A DNA stretch of 64,000 bases from positions 20,523 to 84,522 of the forward strand of contig ONOE01000006.1 in the NCBI GenBank assembly GCA_900319365.1. The letters run 5' to 3'. Shown here piece by piece: positions 1-8,777 of the stretch. The notes under the pieces are model-generated. The model saw only the letters and a program-made list of their open reading frames with translations, was not told the DNA's origin and made no database searches. Each line of letters starts with the position of its first letter. The stretch's first letter is position 1. The stretch comes from an uncultured bacterium (lineage in GTDB: Bacteria; Cyanobacteriota; Vampirovibrionia; Gastranaerophilales; Gastranaerophilaceae). The translations under genes and the position numbers were made by a program.

Positions 1-118
1 TTAAATAGCATTTTTTTGTACTGTTTGAACAGAATTTAGGTTTACGTTTTTGTGGTGCATTCGTTGTTGCGCCTTGTTTTGGCTTGACTTTTAGCTGTTT
101 AAAAATACATGTTAACAT
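1..118 (-). CDS. Possible hypothetical protein, cut by the left edge
   Basis: An open frame on the minus strand starts at the ATG at 118 and runs off the left edge without a stop. It gives about 39 residues, basic and polar, rich in Lys, Gln and Asn, with Cys near both ends. No Shine-Dalgarno site sits at a good distance and no family is recognised. It could be the 5' end of a real gene divergent from the gene at 257, or chance. Confidence 0.25.
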   Translation of the reverse strand, partial: MLTCIFKQLKVKPKQGATTNAPQKRKPKFCSNSTKKCYL

Positions 119-160
119 TTGTTAACAAATCCGTAAAAACATGCAATTATTGAATTTATA

Positions 161-181
161 AATACTTTATATATATACAAG
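161..181 (+). promoter_or_regulatory. Shared ACTTTATA-type promoter-like motif, copy 1
   Basis: AATACTTTATATATATACAAG lies about 75 bases upstream of the ATG at 257. Near-identical sequences precede three other hypothetical genes (7886, 35559 and 49036). There is no convincing -35 hexamer at sigma-70 spacing, so an alternative sigma factor or a regulator site is inferred. Confidence 0.4.
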
Positions 182-256
182 AGATGACAAAATCACAATA
201 GGATGAATGATTCAAAAGTATATTAAGAGTATACGAGAGAAAAAGGAGATTGAAAA

Positions 257-697
257 ATGGGTTTAGACGGAATTAATTCAAGTAAAAGAGCAGGTCAGGC
301 TTTTAGTTTTCAGCCTGTATCAAATTTCTTTAAAGTAAATGATGTAAAAGTCGGTACAATTCAAATGACCGGTGTTAGCGGTGTAAATACTACCGAAAGA
401 AAAGATTTGGCAAACGGTGCAGCTGATGTTACAAACAGAGCAAGAATGAATGCTCCTGTTGCTCAAGGCTTAGCTTCAGCTCAAGAAATTGAAAACGGTC
501 AATTGGTATCAGGATATCATTTTGACAATCTTGGTAAATATGATGCAAAAGTATTTGCTTTAAAATACAATTCTGCAAATACTCCGAGAATTGCGCAAGG
601 TACTGAAAATGCATGTGAAGGCATTGAATATGCAGGCGTTGCTGGTAATCTTCAGGCAGCAGCTAAAAATTCACCTTTCGCAGAGCTTTTTTCATAA
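257..697 (+). CDS. Hypothetical protein, 146 aa
   Basis: I do not recognise this protein. It is soluble-looking, with no signal peptide or membrane segment. The N-terminal part (about 1-50) is rich in Ser, Gly and Asn, and the C-terminal half is rich in Ala and Asn and ends in a hydrophobic Ala-Glu-Leu-Phe-Ser. The start is well supported: AAAAGGAG at 241-248 lies 8 bases before the ATG. It is a single-gene unit, with the ACTTTATA-type motif upstream (161-181) and a strong terminator downstream (737-767). The low-complexity, polar character suggests a lineage-specific structural or regulatory protein, but nothing shows a function. Confidence 0.75.
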   Translation: MGLDGINSSKRAGQAFSFQPVSNFFKVNDVKVGTIQMTGVSGVNTTERKDLANGAADVTNRARMNAPVAQGLASAQEIENGQLVSGYHFDNLGKYDAKVFALKYNSANTPRIAQGTENACEGIEYAGVAGNLQAAAKNSPFAELFS

Positions 698-736
698 GTC
701 ATAATTAAAAACAATCTTCTTTCTCACATTCTAAAA

Positions 737-767
737 AGCCGATTGAATTTTCAATCGGCTCTTTTTT
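737..767 (+). terminator. Rho-independent terminator
   Basis: A perfect 10-bp stem, AGCCGATTGA/TCAATCGGCT, with a 4-base loop is followed by CTTTTTT. It ends the gene at 257-697. Confidence 0.9.
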
Positions 768-820
768 CGCCCTCTTAATGAATGATTAATTGATAACAAT
801 CTACAAAAATCCTATCTTGG

Positions 821-835
821 TGTTACAATTTTAGT
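821..835 (+). promoter_or_regulatory. Extended -10 promoter of dnaG, predicted leaderless
   Basis: TGTTACAAT (821-829) is an extended -10 element. Six bases (TTTAGT) separate it from the dnaG ATG at 836, so the expected transcription start is the A of the ATG. There is no room for a Shine-Dalgarno site. The -35 region is weak. Confidence 0.6.
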
Positions 836-2728
836 ATGAGCGGTACATGGGACGAACTTATACAAGAAATTAAAAGCCGGCTGGATATAGTAGATGTTGT
901 GTCAGAACAGGTTATCTTGAAAAGACGAGGTAACACTTATTGGGGTTTGTGCCCGTTTCACAAAGACAAACATCCCTCTTTTGCCGTAACTCCGAGCATG
1001 GGCATATACAAGTGCTTCAGCTGCGGGGAGGGCGGAGATGCAATAAAATTTATCATGAAAACCAAGAACATGGAGTTTCGTGAAGTTATTGAAGATTTGG
1101 CGCAAAAGTTTGGGCTTGAAGTTCCCAAAACTCACAAGTCAAACGGTTCGACCCGTGAACTCAAAGACCAAATGCTAAAAGCAACCGAAATTGCCGCAGA
1201 ATTTTACCATGACTTGCTTTTAAGAAACAAAACCGAAAATGCCGAACTTGCGCTTGCTTATTTGACCAAGCGCGGCATAGGACAGGATATTATTAAAAAG
1301 TTTCATCTCGGGATTGCGCCGAAAGCTTATACCTCTTTGTATGATGAATTGAGAAAAGATTTTTCAAATGATGTATTGGAAAAAGCGGGGCTGGTTTTGA
1401 AAAGCGAAAAAGGAGGATTTATTGACAGGTTCAGAAACCGTGTAATTATCCCTATTCAAAACGAAAACGGTCAGTTTATCGCATTTGGAGCAAGGGCAAT
1501 TGAAGAAGGGCAAAATCCGAAATATTTAAATTCCTCCGATTCATTAATATATAATAAAAGTAAAACGCTCTATGGGCTTTATACGGCAAAAGATGCCATA
1601 AAAGCCGAGGACAGCGTAATAATAATGGAAGGATATTTTGATGTTATTTCATCTCAGGCTCACGGGATTGAAAATTGCGTTGCCTCTTGCGGAACAGCCT
1701 TAACTCAAGACCACATAAGGCTTTTATCCCGTTATACAAAATCAAGAAGAATTTATTTATCGTTTGATACCGATAGTGCGGGGCAAAAAGCTACTGCAAA
1801 AGGCGCATCAATTATAAAAGAAGTTTTTGCGGGGCTCGGAAATATTAAGCAATTTGATGAAAGTTATATTGCCTCTAATCCGCAATCAGACAGGTATGCA
1901 TGCGAAATTCGTGTCATCGCACCGCCCGAGGGCAAAGATCCCGATGAATTTGTACGTTCCGTCGGGGCAGATGCTTACAAAATGTATATGCAAAATGCTC
2001 CTTTATACATAGATTTCAGGATTAACAGCATTTTAAAAGACAAAGACAACTACAAAACTCCGCAGGAAAAAGCTCAATATATCAGTACGATTATTCCCGT
2101 TCTAGGGGAAATCCAAAATCCGATTATACGTGAAGAATACACTCAAACCGTTGCGGGTGCATTAGGGATTGATTCCTCCGTAATCAAGACAGAGCTTGAA
2201 TCTTACTACAGGGCAAACATTCCGAGAGTCGAAAGAATTGTTAAGAATGTAACAAAAAATGATTCGGTTGTGCAAAAAGCGCAAAAAATTTTATTGAGCG
2301 TTTTTTTTGTACCCGACAGTCATTTAACATTTACTCAAATCAATGAAATGATTGGCGAAACTGCATTCAATGATGAAATATTAATAATTGTAAAATCTAC
2401 AATTGACAAATTGATATGTAGCGTAAATAATGTGAAAGAATTAATCGAACACTTATATACTGAATTTGTCGATAACCCTGATGCACAGGCTATTCTCCCG
2501 GAATTGGTCGAGCATGCTCAAGCGTATAAAGACCTGAGTGAGGAGGAGTTCAGAAACGTCATAAAAGAGGCTATTGCTAAAATCAATAAATGTAAGCATG
2601 TCGAGGAAGTAGAACACATTAAGAAAAAATATAAAGGGATCGATGATAATGACCCCGAAGCTCTTAAAATTCAAATTCAATTAAGAGACAAACTTAGAAT
2701 GAAAAAAGAAAAATCGGAGATGAATTAG
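836..2728 (+). CDS. dnaG: DNA primase DnaG
   Basis: Makes the RNA primers for chromosome replication, acting with the replicative helicase at the fork. The 630-residue product has the usual bacterial order. A CHC2 zinc-binding domain lies near residues 10-100 (CPFH, then CFSCG, with the HPSF stretch between). Next comes the primase catalytic core with a RFRNRVIIPI-type segment. The Toprim domain follows, with the acidic EGYFDV motif near 265 and a SFDTDSAG motif near 318. The C-terminal helicase-binding part is variable. The length fits the family (about 580-650). The stop is immediately followed by the rpoD ATG, so the two genes form the replication/transcription pair seen in many bacteria. 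The start follows a -10 element by six bases, predicting a leaderless message. Confidence 0.97.
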   Translation: MSGTWDELIQEIKSRLDIVDVVSEQVILKRRGNTYWGLCPFHKDKHPSFAVTPSMGIYKCFSCGEGGDAIKFIMKTKNMEFREVIEDLAQKFGLEVPKTHKSNGSTRELKDQMLKATEIAAEFYHDLLLRNKTENAELALAYLTKRGIGQDIIKKFHLGIAPKAYTSLYDELRKDFSNDVLEKAGLVLKSEKGGFIDRFRNRVIIPIQNENGQFIAFGARAIEEGQNPKYLNSSDSLIYNKSKTLYGLYTAKDAIKAEDSVIIMEGYFDVISSQAHGIENCVASCGTALTQDHIRLLSRYTKSRRIYLSFDTDSAGQKATAKGASIIKEVFAGLGNIKQFDESYIASNPQSDRYACEIRVIAPPEGKDPDEFVRSVGADAYKMYMQNAPLYIDFRINSILKDKDNYKTPQEKAQYISTIIPVLGEIQNPIIREEYTQTVAGALGIDSSVIKTELESYYRANIPRVERIVKNVTKNDSVVQKAQKILLSVFFVPDSHLTFTQINEMIGETAFNDEILIIVKSTIDKLICSVNNVKELIEHLYTEFVDNPDAQAILPELVEHAQAYKDLSEEEFRNVIKEAIAKINKCKHVEEVEHIKKKYKGIDDNDPEALKIQIQLRDKLRMKKEKSEMN

Positions 2729-3820
2729 ATGACAAGAAAAAAACAAAGCGGATCTTCAGTTGTTAGTATGGACGAAGATGAAGCATTAAATTTGAGAAAT
2801 TTAGATGAAGAAGATTCAATGACGAGTGACCCCATTAATTATATGAACGTAGATATTTCAACTGATAATATTGATGATATAGTTTCCTCAAAAATAGGGG
2901 ATAAAGTATCTTCTGATGATATTTATATGATGCATTCATCTGATGATGCGGAACAAAAAGATATCGAAGTTCCGAAAAATGTTGCAATAGACGATCCCGT
3001 CAGATTGTATTTAAGAGAAATCGGACGTATCAAATTGTTATCCGCCAATGATGAAATTGCACTTGCAAGACAAATCTTAGAAGGCGGCACAAAAGGTGCT
3101 ATAGCTAAAAGAAAACTTGTTCAGGCTAATTTAAGATTGGTTGTAAGTATTGCGAAAAAATATATCGGCAGAGGTATGCTTTTCTTAGACTTAATCCAAG
3201 AAGGCAACTTAGGTTTAATCCGTGCCGCTGAAAAATTCGACCACGAAAGAGGTTTCAAATTCTCAACTTATGCAACATGGTGGATAAGACAGGCAATCAC
3301 CCGTGCAATTGCTGATCAGGCAAGAACAATCAGAATCCCCGTTCACATGGTTGAAACTATTAACAAGTTGAAAAAAGTAACAAGAAAACTTGCTCAAGAA
3401 TATTCAAGAAAACCGACCGAAGAAGAATTGGCAGCAGAAATGAATGTTTCAATTCCTAAACTTCGTGAAATTATTAAAATTGCTCAAGAGCCTTTATCTT
3501 TGGAAACTCCTATCGGAAAAGAAGAAGATTCAAGATTAGGCGATTTTATTGAAGATAGAGAAGCCGATGCGCCCGTAAAAATGGTTGCATCCGAACTCTT
3601 GAAAGAAGATTTGGCTGAAGTTCTTTGTACTCTTTCTCCTCGTGAAAGAGATGTATTAAGATTAAGATTCGGAATGGATGACGGCAGACAAAGAACACTT
3701 GAAGAAGTCGGACAGTTGTTCGGTGTTACAAGAGAAAGAATCAGGCAGATTGAAGCAAAAGCTTTGCGTAAACTTCGCCACCCGAACAGAAAGAAAAGAC
3801 TTGAAGAATATGTAGAGTAA
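2729..3820 (+). CDS. rpoD: Primary RNA polymerase sigma factor (RpoD/SigA)
   Basis: Housekeeping sigma-70 family factor that directs RNA polymerase to most promoters. The 363-residue protein has an acidic, Asp/Ser-rich N-terminus (about 1-85). Region 1.2 follows ([11 protein letters not shown], near 91). Region 2 contains the -10-recognition helix with [13 protein letters not shown] and [11 protein letters not shown]. Region 3 comes next, then region 4 with the helix-turn-helix [20 protein letters not shown] and the C-terminal ALRKLRHP. It lacks the long non-conserved insert of proteobacterial RpoD and resembles SigA in length. The ATG abuts the dnaG stop with no gap; GGAG at 2715-2718 inside dnaG can serve as ribosome binding site, so translation is probably coupled. 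A strong terminator follows. Confidence 0.96.
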   Translation: MTRKKQSGSSVVSMDEDEALNLRNLDEEDSMTSDPINYMNVDISTDNIDDIVSSKIGDKVSSDDIYMMHSSDDAEQKDIEVPKNVAIDDPVRLYLREIGRIKLLSANDEIALARQILEGGTKGAIAKRKLVQANLRLVVSIAKKYIGRGMLFLDLIQEGNLGLIRAAEKFDHERGFKFSTYATWWIRQAITRAIADQARTIRIPVHMVETINKLKKVTRKLAQEYSRKPTEEELAAEMNVSIPKLREIIKIAQEPLSLETPIGKEEDSRLGDFIEDREADAPVKMVASELLKEDLAEVLCTLSPRERDVLRLRFGMDDGRQRTLEEVGQLFGVTRERIRQIEAKALRKLRHPNRKKRLEEYVE

Positions 3821-3840
3821 TTCAAATTCTAAAGACTTAA

Positions 3841-3880
3841 AAAAAATCCTCTCAAAGTTAATTCTTGAGAGGATTTTTTG
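3841..3880. terminator. Bidirectional terminator between rpoD and the GNAT-like gene
   Basis: An 11-bp stem, AATCCTCTCAA/TTGAGAGGATT, is flanked by A6 on one side and T6 on the other. It can end rpoD on the plus strand and the convergent gene at 3897-4871 on the minus strand. Confidence 0.9.
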
Positions 3881-3896
3881 TTGCCAAATTTTTTAT

Positions 3897-4871
3897 TTAT
3901 CCCGAAATCTGGCTTTCTCCGAGAATAAATACTTTCCAGTCTTTGGATTCTGCCATTGCGGGTCTGTAAAAATCTTTTACGAGTATATATTGTGTTTGTA
4001 CGGGGATACAGCCTTTTGAATTTAAAAAGTCGCCGAAGTTTTGCGAGTTTTTTATATAATTTTTTTGTTTAACAAGCGGATAGAATGCTCTTTTCTTTTT
4101 GGCTATTTCGCATAGCATTGCGTTTATTACGTCATCATAACTCAGTTCGTAGCCGTTATTCAGGGTCGTATCAAGGATATAATTCAAATTGTCTGCCGTA
4201 GTGATTGAGAAATACCCAAGAAGCTTATTGCTTTCTTCAATAACGTATCTTGTTTTGTAGTAATTGGTAAACCCTTGGAAAAACGGTGGCTTAAACTCGT
4301 TGGGATATCTTATGAGGGACGGTTTGTAAATATTTATCAATTCGTCATTGTACAATTCAGATATTGCTTTGGCATCCGAATTTTGCGCATATCTCCATTT
4401 TAATTTATTTTGATATGGGGTAGGATGTTCGATTTTCCATAAGGTTTCCGATGAACATTGCCTGAACCCGCATCCGTTAACAAACAGGTCAAACAATTCG
4501 TTGTGGCATTCATCAATTACGACGGAAAACGTTACGGCGCCTTTTGCTCCGAGTTTTTGGATAATGAAATTTACGAGCGTTTTGCCGGCATCATAGTAAT
4601 TCTCTTTAAAAATAAGCCTTGTAATGTTGATTTTGTATGGATTCCCGGGAGTGCAAACAACCGTGATAAGCCCGAGGATTTCTTTCCCCTCAACAAGAAT
4701 GAATGATTCCGATTTAAATTTCAATTTCAAAGGCATCATTGCATTGATAAAAGAAATAGAATCCTGAGTTAAATTTTTGGCAAGTTTATCATTGTCATCC
4801 GTACACAAATACGAAATCATCTTTTTTAACTTCGGATAATCAAAACAATTCAATCTTCTTATTATTGCCAT
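3897..4871 (-). CDS. GNAT-like acetyltransferase, divergent
   Basis: 324 residues, probably a divergent member of the GNAT (N-acetyltransferase) superfamily. The N-terminal part (residues about 1-150) reads as a GNAT fold: an opening IIRRLNCFDYPKLKKMI segment, then SFILVEGKEILGLITVV (strand-turn-strand), and LFVNGCGFRQ like the family's C-terminal GF motif. The second half (about 155-320) repeats the theme with KWRYAQNSDAKAISELYND and YVIEESNKLLGYFSI. Two tandem GNAT-like domains are therefore likely. No substrate is suggested. The gene has its own promoter (TTGCAA, 17 bp, TATAAT) ending six bases before the ATG. It converges on rpoD across a shared terminator. Confidence 0.6.
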   Translation of the reverse strand: MAIIRRLNCFDYPKLKKMISYLCTDDNDKLAKNLTQDSISFINAMMPLKLKFKSESFILVEGKEILGLITVVCTPGNPYKINITRLIFKENYYDAGKTLVNFIIQKLGAKGAVTFSVVIDECHNELFDLFVNGCGFRQCSSETLWKIEHPTPYQNKLKWRYAQNSDAKAISELYNDELINIYKPSLIRYPNEFKPPFFQGFTNYYKTRYVIEESNKLLGYFSITTADNLNYILDTTLNNGYELSYDDVINAMLCEIAKKKRAFYPLVKQKNYIKNSQNFGDFLNSKGCIPVQTQYILVKDFYRPAMAESKDWKVFILGESQISG

Positions 4872-4906
4872 AGCCTAATTATATATTATGAATTTGTTTG
4901 TTGCAA
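4872..4906 (-). promoter_or_regulatory. Sigma-70 promoter, predicted leaderless
   Basis: On the minus strand TTGCAA (4906-4901) is followed at 17 bp by TATAAT (4883-4878). Only six bases (TAGGCT) then remain before the ATG at 4871. Spacing and hexamers are near consensus. Confidence 0.7.
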
Positions 4907-4951
4907 GTTTATCAAAAATTTTGCTTGTGGTATGACTTTTTGCGCCAAATA

Positions 4952-4967
4952 TGCTATTATTACAACT
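4952..4967 (+). promoter_or_regulatory. Extended -10 promoter, predicted leaderless
   Basis: TGCTATTAT (4952-4960) is an extended -10 ending seven bases before the ATG at 4968. It decides the start: the longer frame from 4932 would begin upstream of this promoter. Confidence 0.6.
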
Positions 4968-6218
4968 ATGAACGAACAGGAAAAGCTTATTTCTTATCTT
5001 GAACTTGCAGACAAATTCAAGGCTCAAAAGGATTATAAATCCGCAATCGGGTGTTATGAAAATTTTATTAAAATTGATCCGACAAAATCCGTAATCTATA
5101 ATTTGACGGCAGATTTGTATAATAAAGCTTACGGCGATGACAGTCTTGAAAAACAGATTGAACTTTATGAGAATGCTTACAAACTGCAGCCCGATAACAG
5201 ATTAACATTGCACGGTTTGGCTTTTTCTTATGAAAAAATCGGCAATGCGCAGAAAGCGCAAGAATTTTATCGGGAGCTTTTACATAATAAGCCGACCGAA
5301 ACTGATTTTTATAACTATGGAGCTTTTTTAATTCATAACGGGGATTTTGTAAACGGGCATAAATTCTTCGCACACAGATTTTTGACAAATGATCAAAACC
5401 TTAAATATCCCGCTGATGTTTCAAAAAAATGGGATTTCAAATCGGATTTAGCGGGTAAAACGCTCTTAATTCATTATGAACAGGGGTTTGGCGATACGAT
5501 AATGTATTCAAGATTTGTTCCGTTTTTTAAAAACATCGCAAAAGATGTCATTTTTGTTGTGCAAAAAGAGTTGTTTAATCTTATTTCTCAATCGGCGATT
5601 TTTCAAGGTATAAAGGTTGCAACAGATGATGACGATTTAAAATATGATTATAATATGGCGCTGCTTGATTGTCCGTATGTTATAAAAACAAATTCACAGA
5701 ACTTGCCTTATAGCGACAAATATCTTGATGTTTCGGATAATTTGGTATCTTCGTATGCTCAAAAGTATTTAAAAACCGATAAAAAATACCGTATCGGTTT
5801 ATCGTGTCATGGTGATATGAACGCTAATTATAATGCCAGAAATATAGATATTTCAAAACTCATAAATTTTGAAGATTATAGTGATGTACAATTTTATAAT
5901 CTCCAGAAAGATGATGATATAAGGTCAAATTCTGTTACAGCGCTTGGCGATACGTTTAAAGATTTTACGTATAGCGCATGTGCCGTTAAAAATATGGATA
6001 TGGTTATAACAACAGACAATGTTATTTTAAATCTGGCGGGAGCTTTAGGGGTAAAGACAGTTGCACTTTTCAATAAACAAACGAATTACCGCTGGTTTAA
6101 ATTAAACGGCGAAGATGTCGGCTGGTATAAATCTGTTAAACCTTTGCAGGCTAAAAAACAGAATGACTTTACGCAGTTGGCGCTTGATTTGTCTGAATAT
6201 TTAAAAACAACTCTTTAA
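4968..6218 (+). CDS. TPR protein with a glycosyltransferase family 9-like domain
   Basis: 416 residues from the ATG at 4968. The N-terminal third holds tetratricopeptide-like helices (residues about 1-130; for example YKSAIGCYENFIKIDPT, RLTLHGLAFSYEKIGNAQKA, and a following KAQEFYRELL helix). The rest resembles the heptosyltransferase-like (GT9) domain often fused to TPRs. It has LLIHYEQGFGDTIMYSRFVP near 166 and a C-terminal DMVITTDNVILNLAGALGVK block, the part that binds nucleotide sugar in that family. It may transfer a sugar or act as a protein glycosylation factor; the acceptor is unknown. Its last four bases overlap the convergent rnhB. Confidence 0.65.
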   Translation: MNEQEKLISYLELADKFKAQKDYKSAIGCYENFIKIDPTKSVIYNLTADLYNKAYGDDSLEKQIELYENAYKLQPDNRLTLHGLAFSYEKIGNAQKAQEFYRELLHNKPTETDFYNYGAFLIHNGDFVNGHKFFAHRFLTNDQNLKYPADVSKKWDFKSDLAGKTLLIHYEQGFGDTIMYSRFVPFFKNIAKDVIFVVQKELFNLISQSAIFQGIKVATDDDDLKYDYNMALLDCPYVIKTNSQNLPYSDKYLDVSDNLVSSYAQKYLKTDKKYRIGLSCHGDMNANYNARNIDISKLINFEDYSDVQFYNLQKDDDIRSNSVTALGDTFKDFTYSACAVKNMDMVITTDNVILNLAGALGVKTVALFNKQTNYRWFKLNGEDVGWYKSVKPLQAKKQNDFTQLALDLSEYLKTTL

Positions 6219-6850
6219 AACAGGGATAATTGTTTTTCAAAATGCTTTTTTAAAAATGACGGTCTGTGATACTTGGTCAGTCCGTATTTATCAATCGCAT
6301 CAAGGTGTTCTTTTGTCAGATATCCGGCATTGTGCTCCCAGCCGTATTGCGGAAATTCCTGTGATAACTTTTGCATATATCTGTCTCTTGTTACCTTGGC
6401 AAGTATGCTTGCCGCAGCAATCGAGGCTGACGTGCCGTCCCCTTTTATTATAAATTTTTGATGGTATGTATAATTTTTTATGAGTCTGTTTCCGTCAACA
6501 AGAGTTATAAAATCGGTCAACTTCGCTTCTTGAATAACGTTTTCGCAAGCCGTTTTCATTGCTTTGAGAGAGGAATTTAAAATATTTATTTTTTCAATTT
6601 CTTCAACTTCAACGCAAATTATTGAGTTTATGGAATTGTTTAGGATTATATCGTACAAATTTTCCCTTATTTTATGGGTTAATTTTTTGGAATCGTTTAA
6701 TTTTTCCAAATCCTTTTTTAAGCTTGACGTAACTTTCGGAAAATAAACGCATGCCGCAAAGACTCCGCCGGCAGCAGGTCCTCTGCCTGCTTCGTCGGTG
6801 CCGATTACTGATGTTTTGAATTTTTTGTCAAAGTTAAATAGTGCGTTCAT
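6215..6850 (-). CDS. rnhB: Ribonuclease HII
   Basis: Removes misincorporated ribonucleotides and RNA from RNA/DNA hybrids. The 211-residue form begins at the ATG at 6850. The catalytic signature GTDEAGRGPAAGG lies near residue 23. Downstream come LNDSKKLT, a VDGN block, and AAASILAKVTRDRYM followed by WEHNAGYLTKEH, all typical of RnhB. A longer start at 6883 has AAGG about 8 bases upstream and cannot be excluded; it would add 11 residues. The gene overlaps the end of the WG-repeat gene by 17 bases, suggesting co-transcription, and its stop overlaps the convergent TPR gene. Confidence 0.93.
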   Translation of the reverse strand: MNALFNFDKKFKTSVIGTDEAGRGPAAGGVFAACVYFPKVTSSLKKDLEKLNDSKKLTHKIRENLYDIILNNSINSIICVEVEEIEKINILNSSLKAMKTACENVIQEAKLTDFITLVDGNRLIKNYTYHQKFIIKGDGTSASIAAASILAKVTRDRYMQKLSQEFPQYGWEHNAGYLTKEHLDAIDKYGLTKYHRPSFLKKHFEKQLSLF

Positions 6851-7769
6851 ATTTATCAGGTACATTCTCCCACTTGCCGTCATTCAATAAACCTTGCAGA
6901 GTATTTCGCTCTAATCTTATTTTCTTGTACTTGGTATCGGTTATTTTATTTCCGTAAAAATCAAGTACTCCGTATTTTTTGTCTTTTTTAACAAGTATGT
7001 ATTCATTGAATTTTTTAACTTTGTCATACACGGGTTCAAGTACAACCTGTCCTTCACGATTGTAGATTCCATATTTGCCGTATTTTTTTATAACGATAAC
7101 ATCATGTATAGGTTTTATTCTTTCGCAATTATTGTTTAGCAAAATATTATCATCTTTATCCAGAATCCCGTAATATCCGTTTAATTTGGTAACAAATATT
7201 CCGTTCCCGATATGTGTCATTTTTTGATATTTTACGGGAACGATGGTATCTTCTGACAGGTCAATAATTCCGTAGCGTTTATCAAATTTTACAAGAATCC
7301 TGTTTGGAGTAATTTTTGTCATAAAAGAATAATTTCTTTTGGTCAAAGTTTCTCCGCTGTCATTTATCAATTTGTAACCGTTTTTGTTGATTATAAAATA
7401 GTGCTTGTCGTTAAAAATTAAATGCTCAACGCTTTTGCAATCGATTTCGATAACCGAGCCGTCGCTGTTAAAAATAGTCGAATTTGAATATATCCGCCTT
7501 GAACCGTCGGAATAAAAGTTCGTTGCGGTTTCTGTTAAGATATAATGTTTGTCGCAATTGGTGAATTTATGCTCGGTCTTTTGATATTGGGTATTTATCA
7601 GCCGTACATTATCATGGGAAGAATTTCCTCCTGAAGAACGACTGTATGAGGAACCGTGAGAAGCACCGTGCGAACAGCTTCCACCTCCGCCGTGAGAGCA
7701 TGAACACGCACCGTAAGAGCTTCCGCATAAAAATATAAACGCAATCAGTCCGAGTAAAATTTTTTTCAT
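6834..7769 (-). CDS. Secreted WG-repeat protein
   Basis: 311 residues from the ATG at 7769, which has GAGGTGG a few bases upstream. A signal peptide (MKKILLGLIAFIFLCG, about 20 residues) is followed by a short Cys/His/Gly/Ser-rich stretch (residues about 21-50: CSCSHGGGG, CSHGASHG). This could bind metal or anchor the protein. The rest is built of WG-type repeats (KYGIYNREGQ, KYGVLDFYGNK, YYGILDKDDN, RYGIIDLSED), each pairing a Y/W-G-ID turn with a following P/K-Y strand. WG-repeat proteins are probably beta-propeller-like binding modules; no enzyme activity is expected. It runs into rnhB with a 17-base overlap. Confidence 0.8.
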   Translation of the reverse strand: MKKILLGLIAFIFLCGSSYGACSCSHGGGGSCSHGASHGSSYSRSSGGNSSHDNVRLINTQYQKTEHKFTNCDKHYILTETATNFYSDGSRRIYSNSTIFNSDGSVIEIDCKSVEHLIFNDKHYFIINKNGYKLINDSGETLTKRNYSFMTKITPNRILVKFDKRYGIIDLSEDTIVPVKYQKMTHIGNGIFVTKLNGYYGILDKDDNILLNNNCERIKPIHDVIVIKKYGKYGIYNREGQVVLEPVYDKVKKFNEYILVKKDKKYGVLDFYGNKITDTKYKKIRLERNTLQGLLNDGKWENVPDKYERTI

Positions 7770-7885
7770 ATCTGCCACCTCTATATTTATATTTTTTACC
7801 ACAAAAACAATCTTTATTGCTCTAAATAATTATATAGCTGTTTTGATTAAACATTTTTTAATAAAAGGTCAATTTTTTTATCCTA

Positions 7886-7909
7886 AAACACTTTATAAAT
7901 ATATACAGG
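7886..7909 (+). promoter_or_regulatory. Shared ACTTTATA-type promoter-like motif, copy 2
   Basis: AAACACTTTATAAATATATA (from 7886) lies about 30 bases upstream of the ATG at 7922. It matches the motif at 161, 35559 and 49036. Confidence 0.4.
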
Positions 7910-7921
7910 TATGGGGAAAAT

Positions 7922-8716
7922 ATGAAATTAATCAGTTTGAATACGGCAGCAAAAGTGTCGCAAAAAATAATAAAGGCTTTTAAAAAAGAAAATGTCTTTA
8001 ATTCAAAAACCTTTAATGCCATAATGGATAAAGATTGGGGCAAAGGTTCTAAAGCTATTTGTGCCAAATCAAAAACTACGGGAAAACCCGTAGATATATT
8101 TGTAAAAGATAAAAGCGTTACTATTGGCGGCTGTACAAATTATTATTATACTCTTTACGATAAAAGCGGCAAAAAGATAGGCTCAAAAAGTTTCGGTATA
8201 GAGCTTCGTCCCGATTCTAAAGCAGGCAACGAAATGCATTACGGGGTAATGGAAAATACTCCGTGCGACATTGCGGGAGCAGGGGTAATTGAAGATGCTA
8301 TCCAAATCGAAACTGCCCTAAAAAACGGTATAAAAGTTATCCCGAGAAAATCTATGGCAAAAGCGACTTTATACCATACCAAAATGGGCTTTTTGCCGAC
8401 CCCAAACCTTGCGGAAGTCAAAGATTGGGGCGACGTTTCAGATTTAATGCAAGAATTAATCCAATATTCGCCCGATATTAAAATAAGAAATTACAAACCC
8501 ATAATTATAAAAAAGAACGGAAAGTTTTATCTTGATTTAAACACAACTCAAGCCCATGCAAACGCAAGAGAAATAAAATCAAGACTTGCCAAAGACGGAG
8601 GCTACAGGGTTGAAGATTTGAAAGCTCTCGGAACCGATATGGAATTATCGGGCGATGAACTTAAAGTATGGAAGAATAAACTTGCCAATAAATCATTTTT
8701 AGACAAAATCGGATAA
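7922..8716 (+). CDS. Hypothetical protein with a GNAT-like segment, 264 aa
   Basis: No firm family. There is no signal peptide or membrane segment. In the middle, an IEDAIQIETALKNGIKVIPR stretch followed by AKATLYHTKMGF resembles the C-terminal half of GNAT acetyltransferases (the acyl-CoA-binding helix and the family's LYxKxGF ending). A divergent acetyltransferase is therefore possible. The N-terminal 80 residues are basic with a DKDWGKGSKAIC segment, and the C-terminus is a charged helical tail (about 200-264). GGGGAAAA before the ATG gives a ribosome binding site. Confidence 0.6.
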   Translation: MKLISLNTAAKVSQKIIKAFKKENVFNSKTFNAIMDKDWGKGSKAICAKSKTTGKPVDIFVKDKSVTIGGCTNYYYTLYDKSGKKIGSKSFGIELRPDSKAGNEMHYGVMENTPCDIAGAGVIEDAIQIETALKNGIKVIPRKSMAKATLYHTKMGFLPTPNLAEVKDWGDVSDLMQELIQYSPDIKIRNYKPIIIKKNGKFYLDLNTTQAHANAREIKSRLAKDGGYRVEDLKALGTDMELSGDELKVWKNKLANKSFLDKIG

Positions 8717-8742
8717 GTTTTGCTAACTTTTTTATTAACAAA

Positions 8743-8777
8743 TTGCTATCATATAAAAAAACGTTATAATATTTTAT
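8743..8777 (+). promoter_or_regulatory. Sigma-70 promoter of the FliI-like gene, predicted leaderless
   Basis: TTGCTA (8743-8748), a 16-bp spacer and TATAAT (8765-8770) are followed by seven bases (ATTTTAT) and the ATG at 8778. Confidence 0.65.

Noticed and set aside
3484..3825. 113-codon frame antisense to rpoD
   Set aside because: It mirrors the conserved rpoD reading frame, has no start signals and shows no recognisable domain.
4932..4967. Longer N-terminus for the TPR/GT9-like protein
   Set aside because: The extra codons lie over the promoter, with the -10 at 4955-4960, so they would not be in the mRNA.
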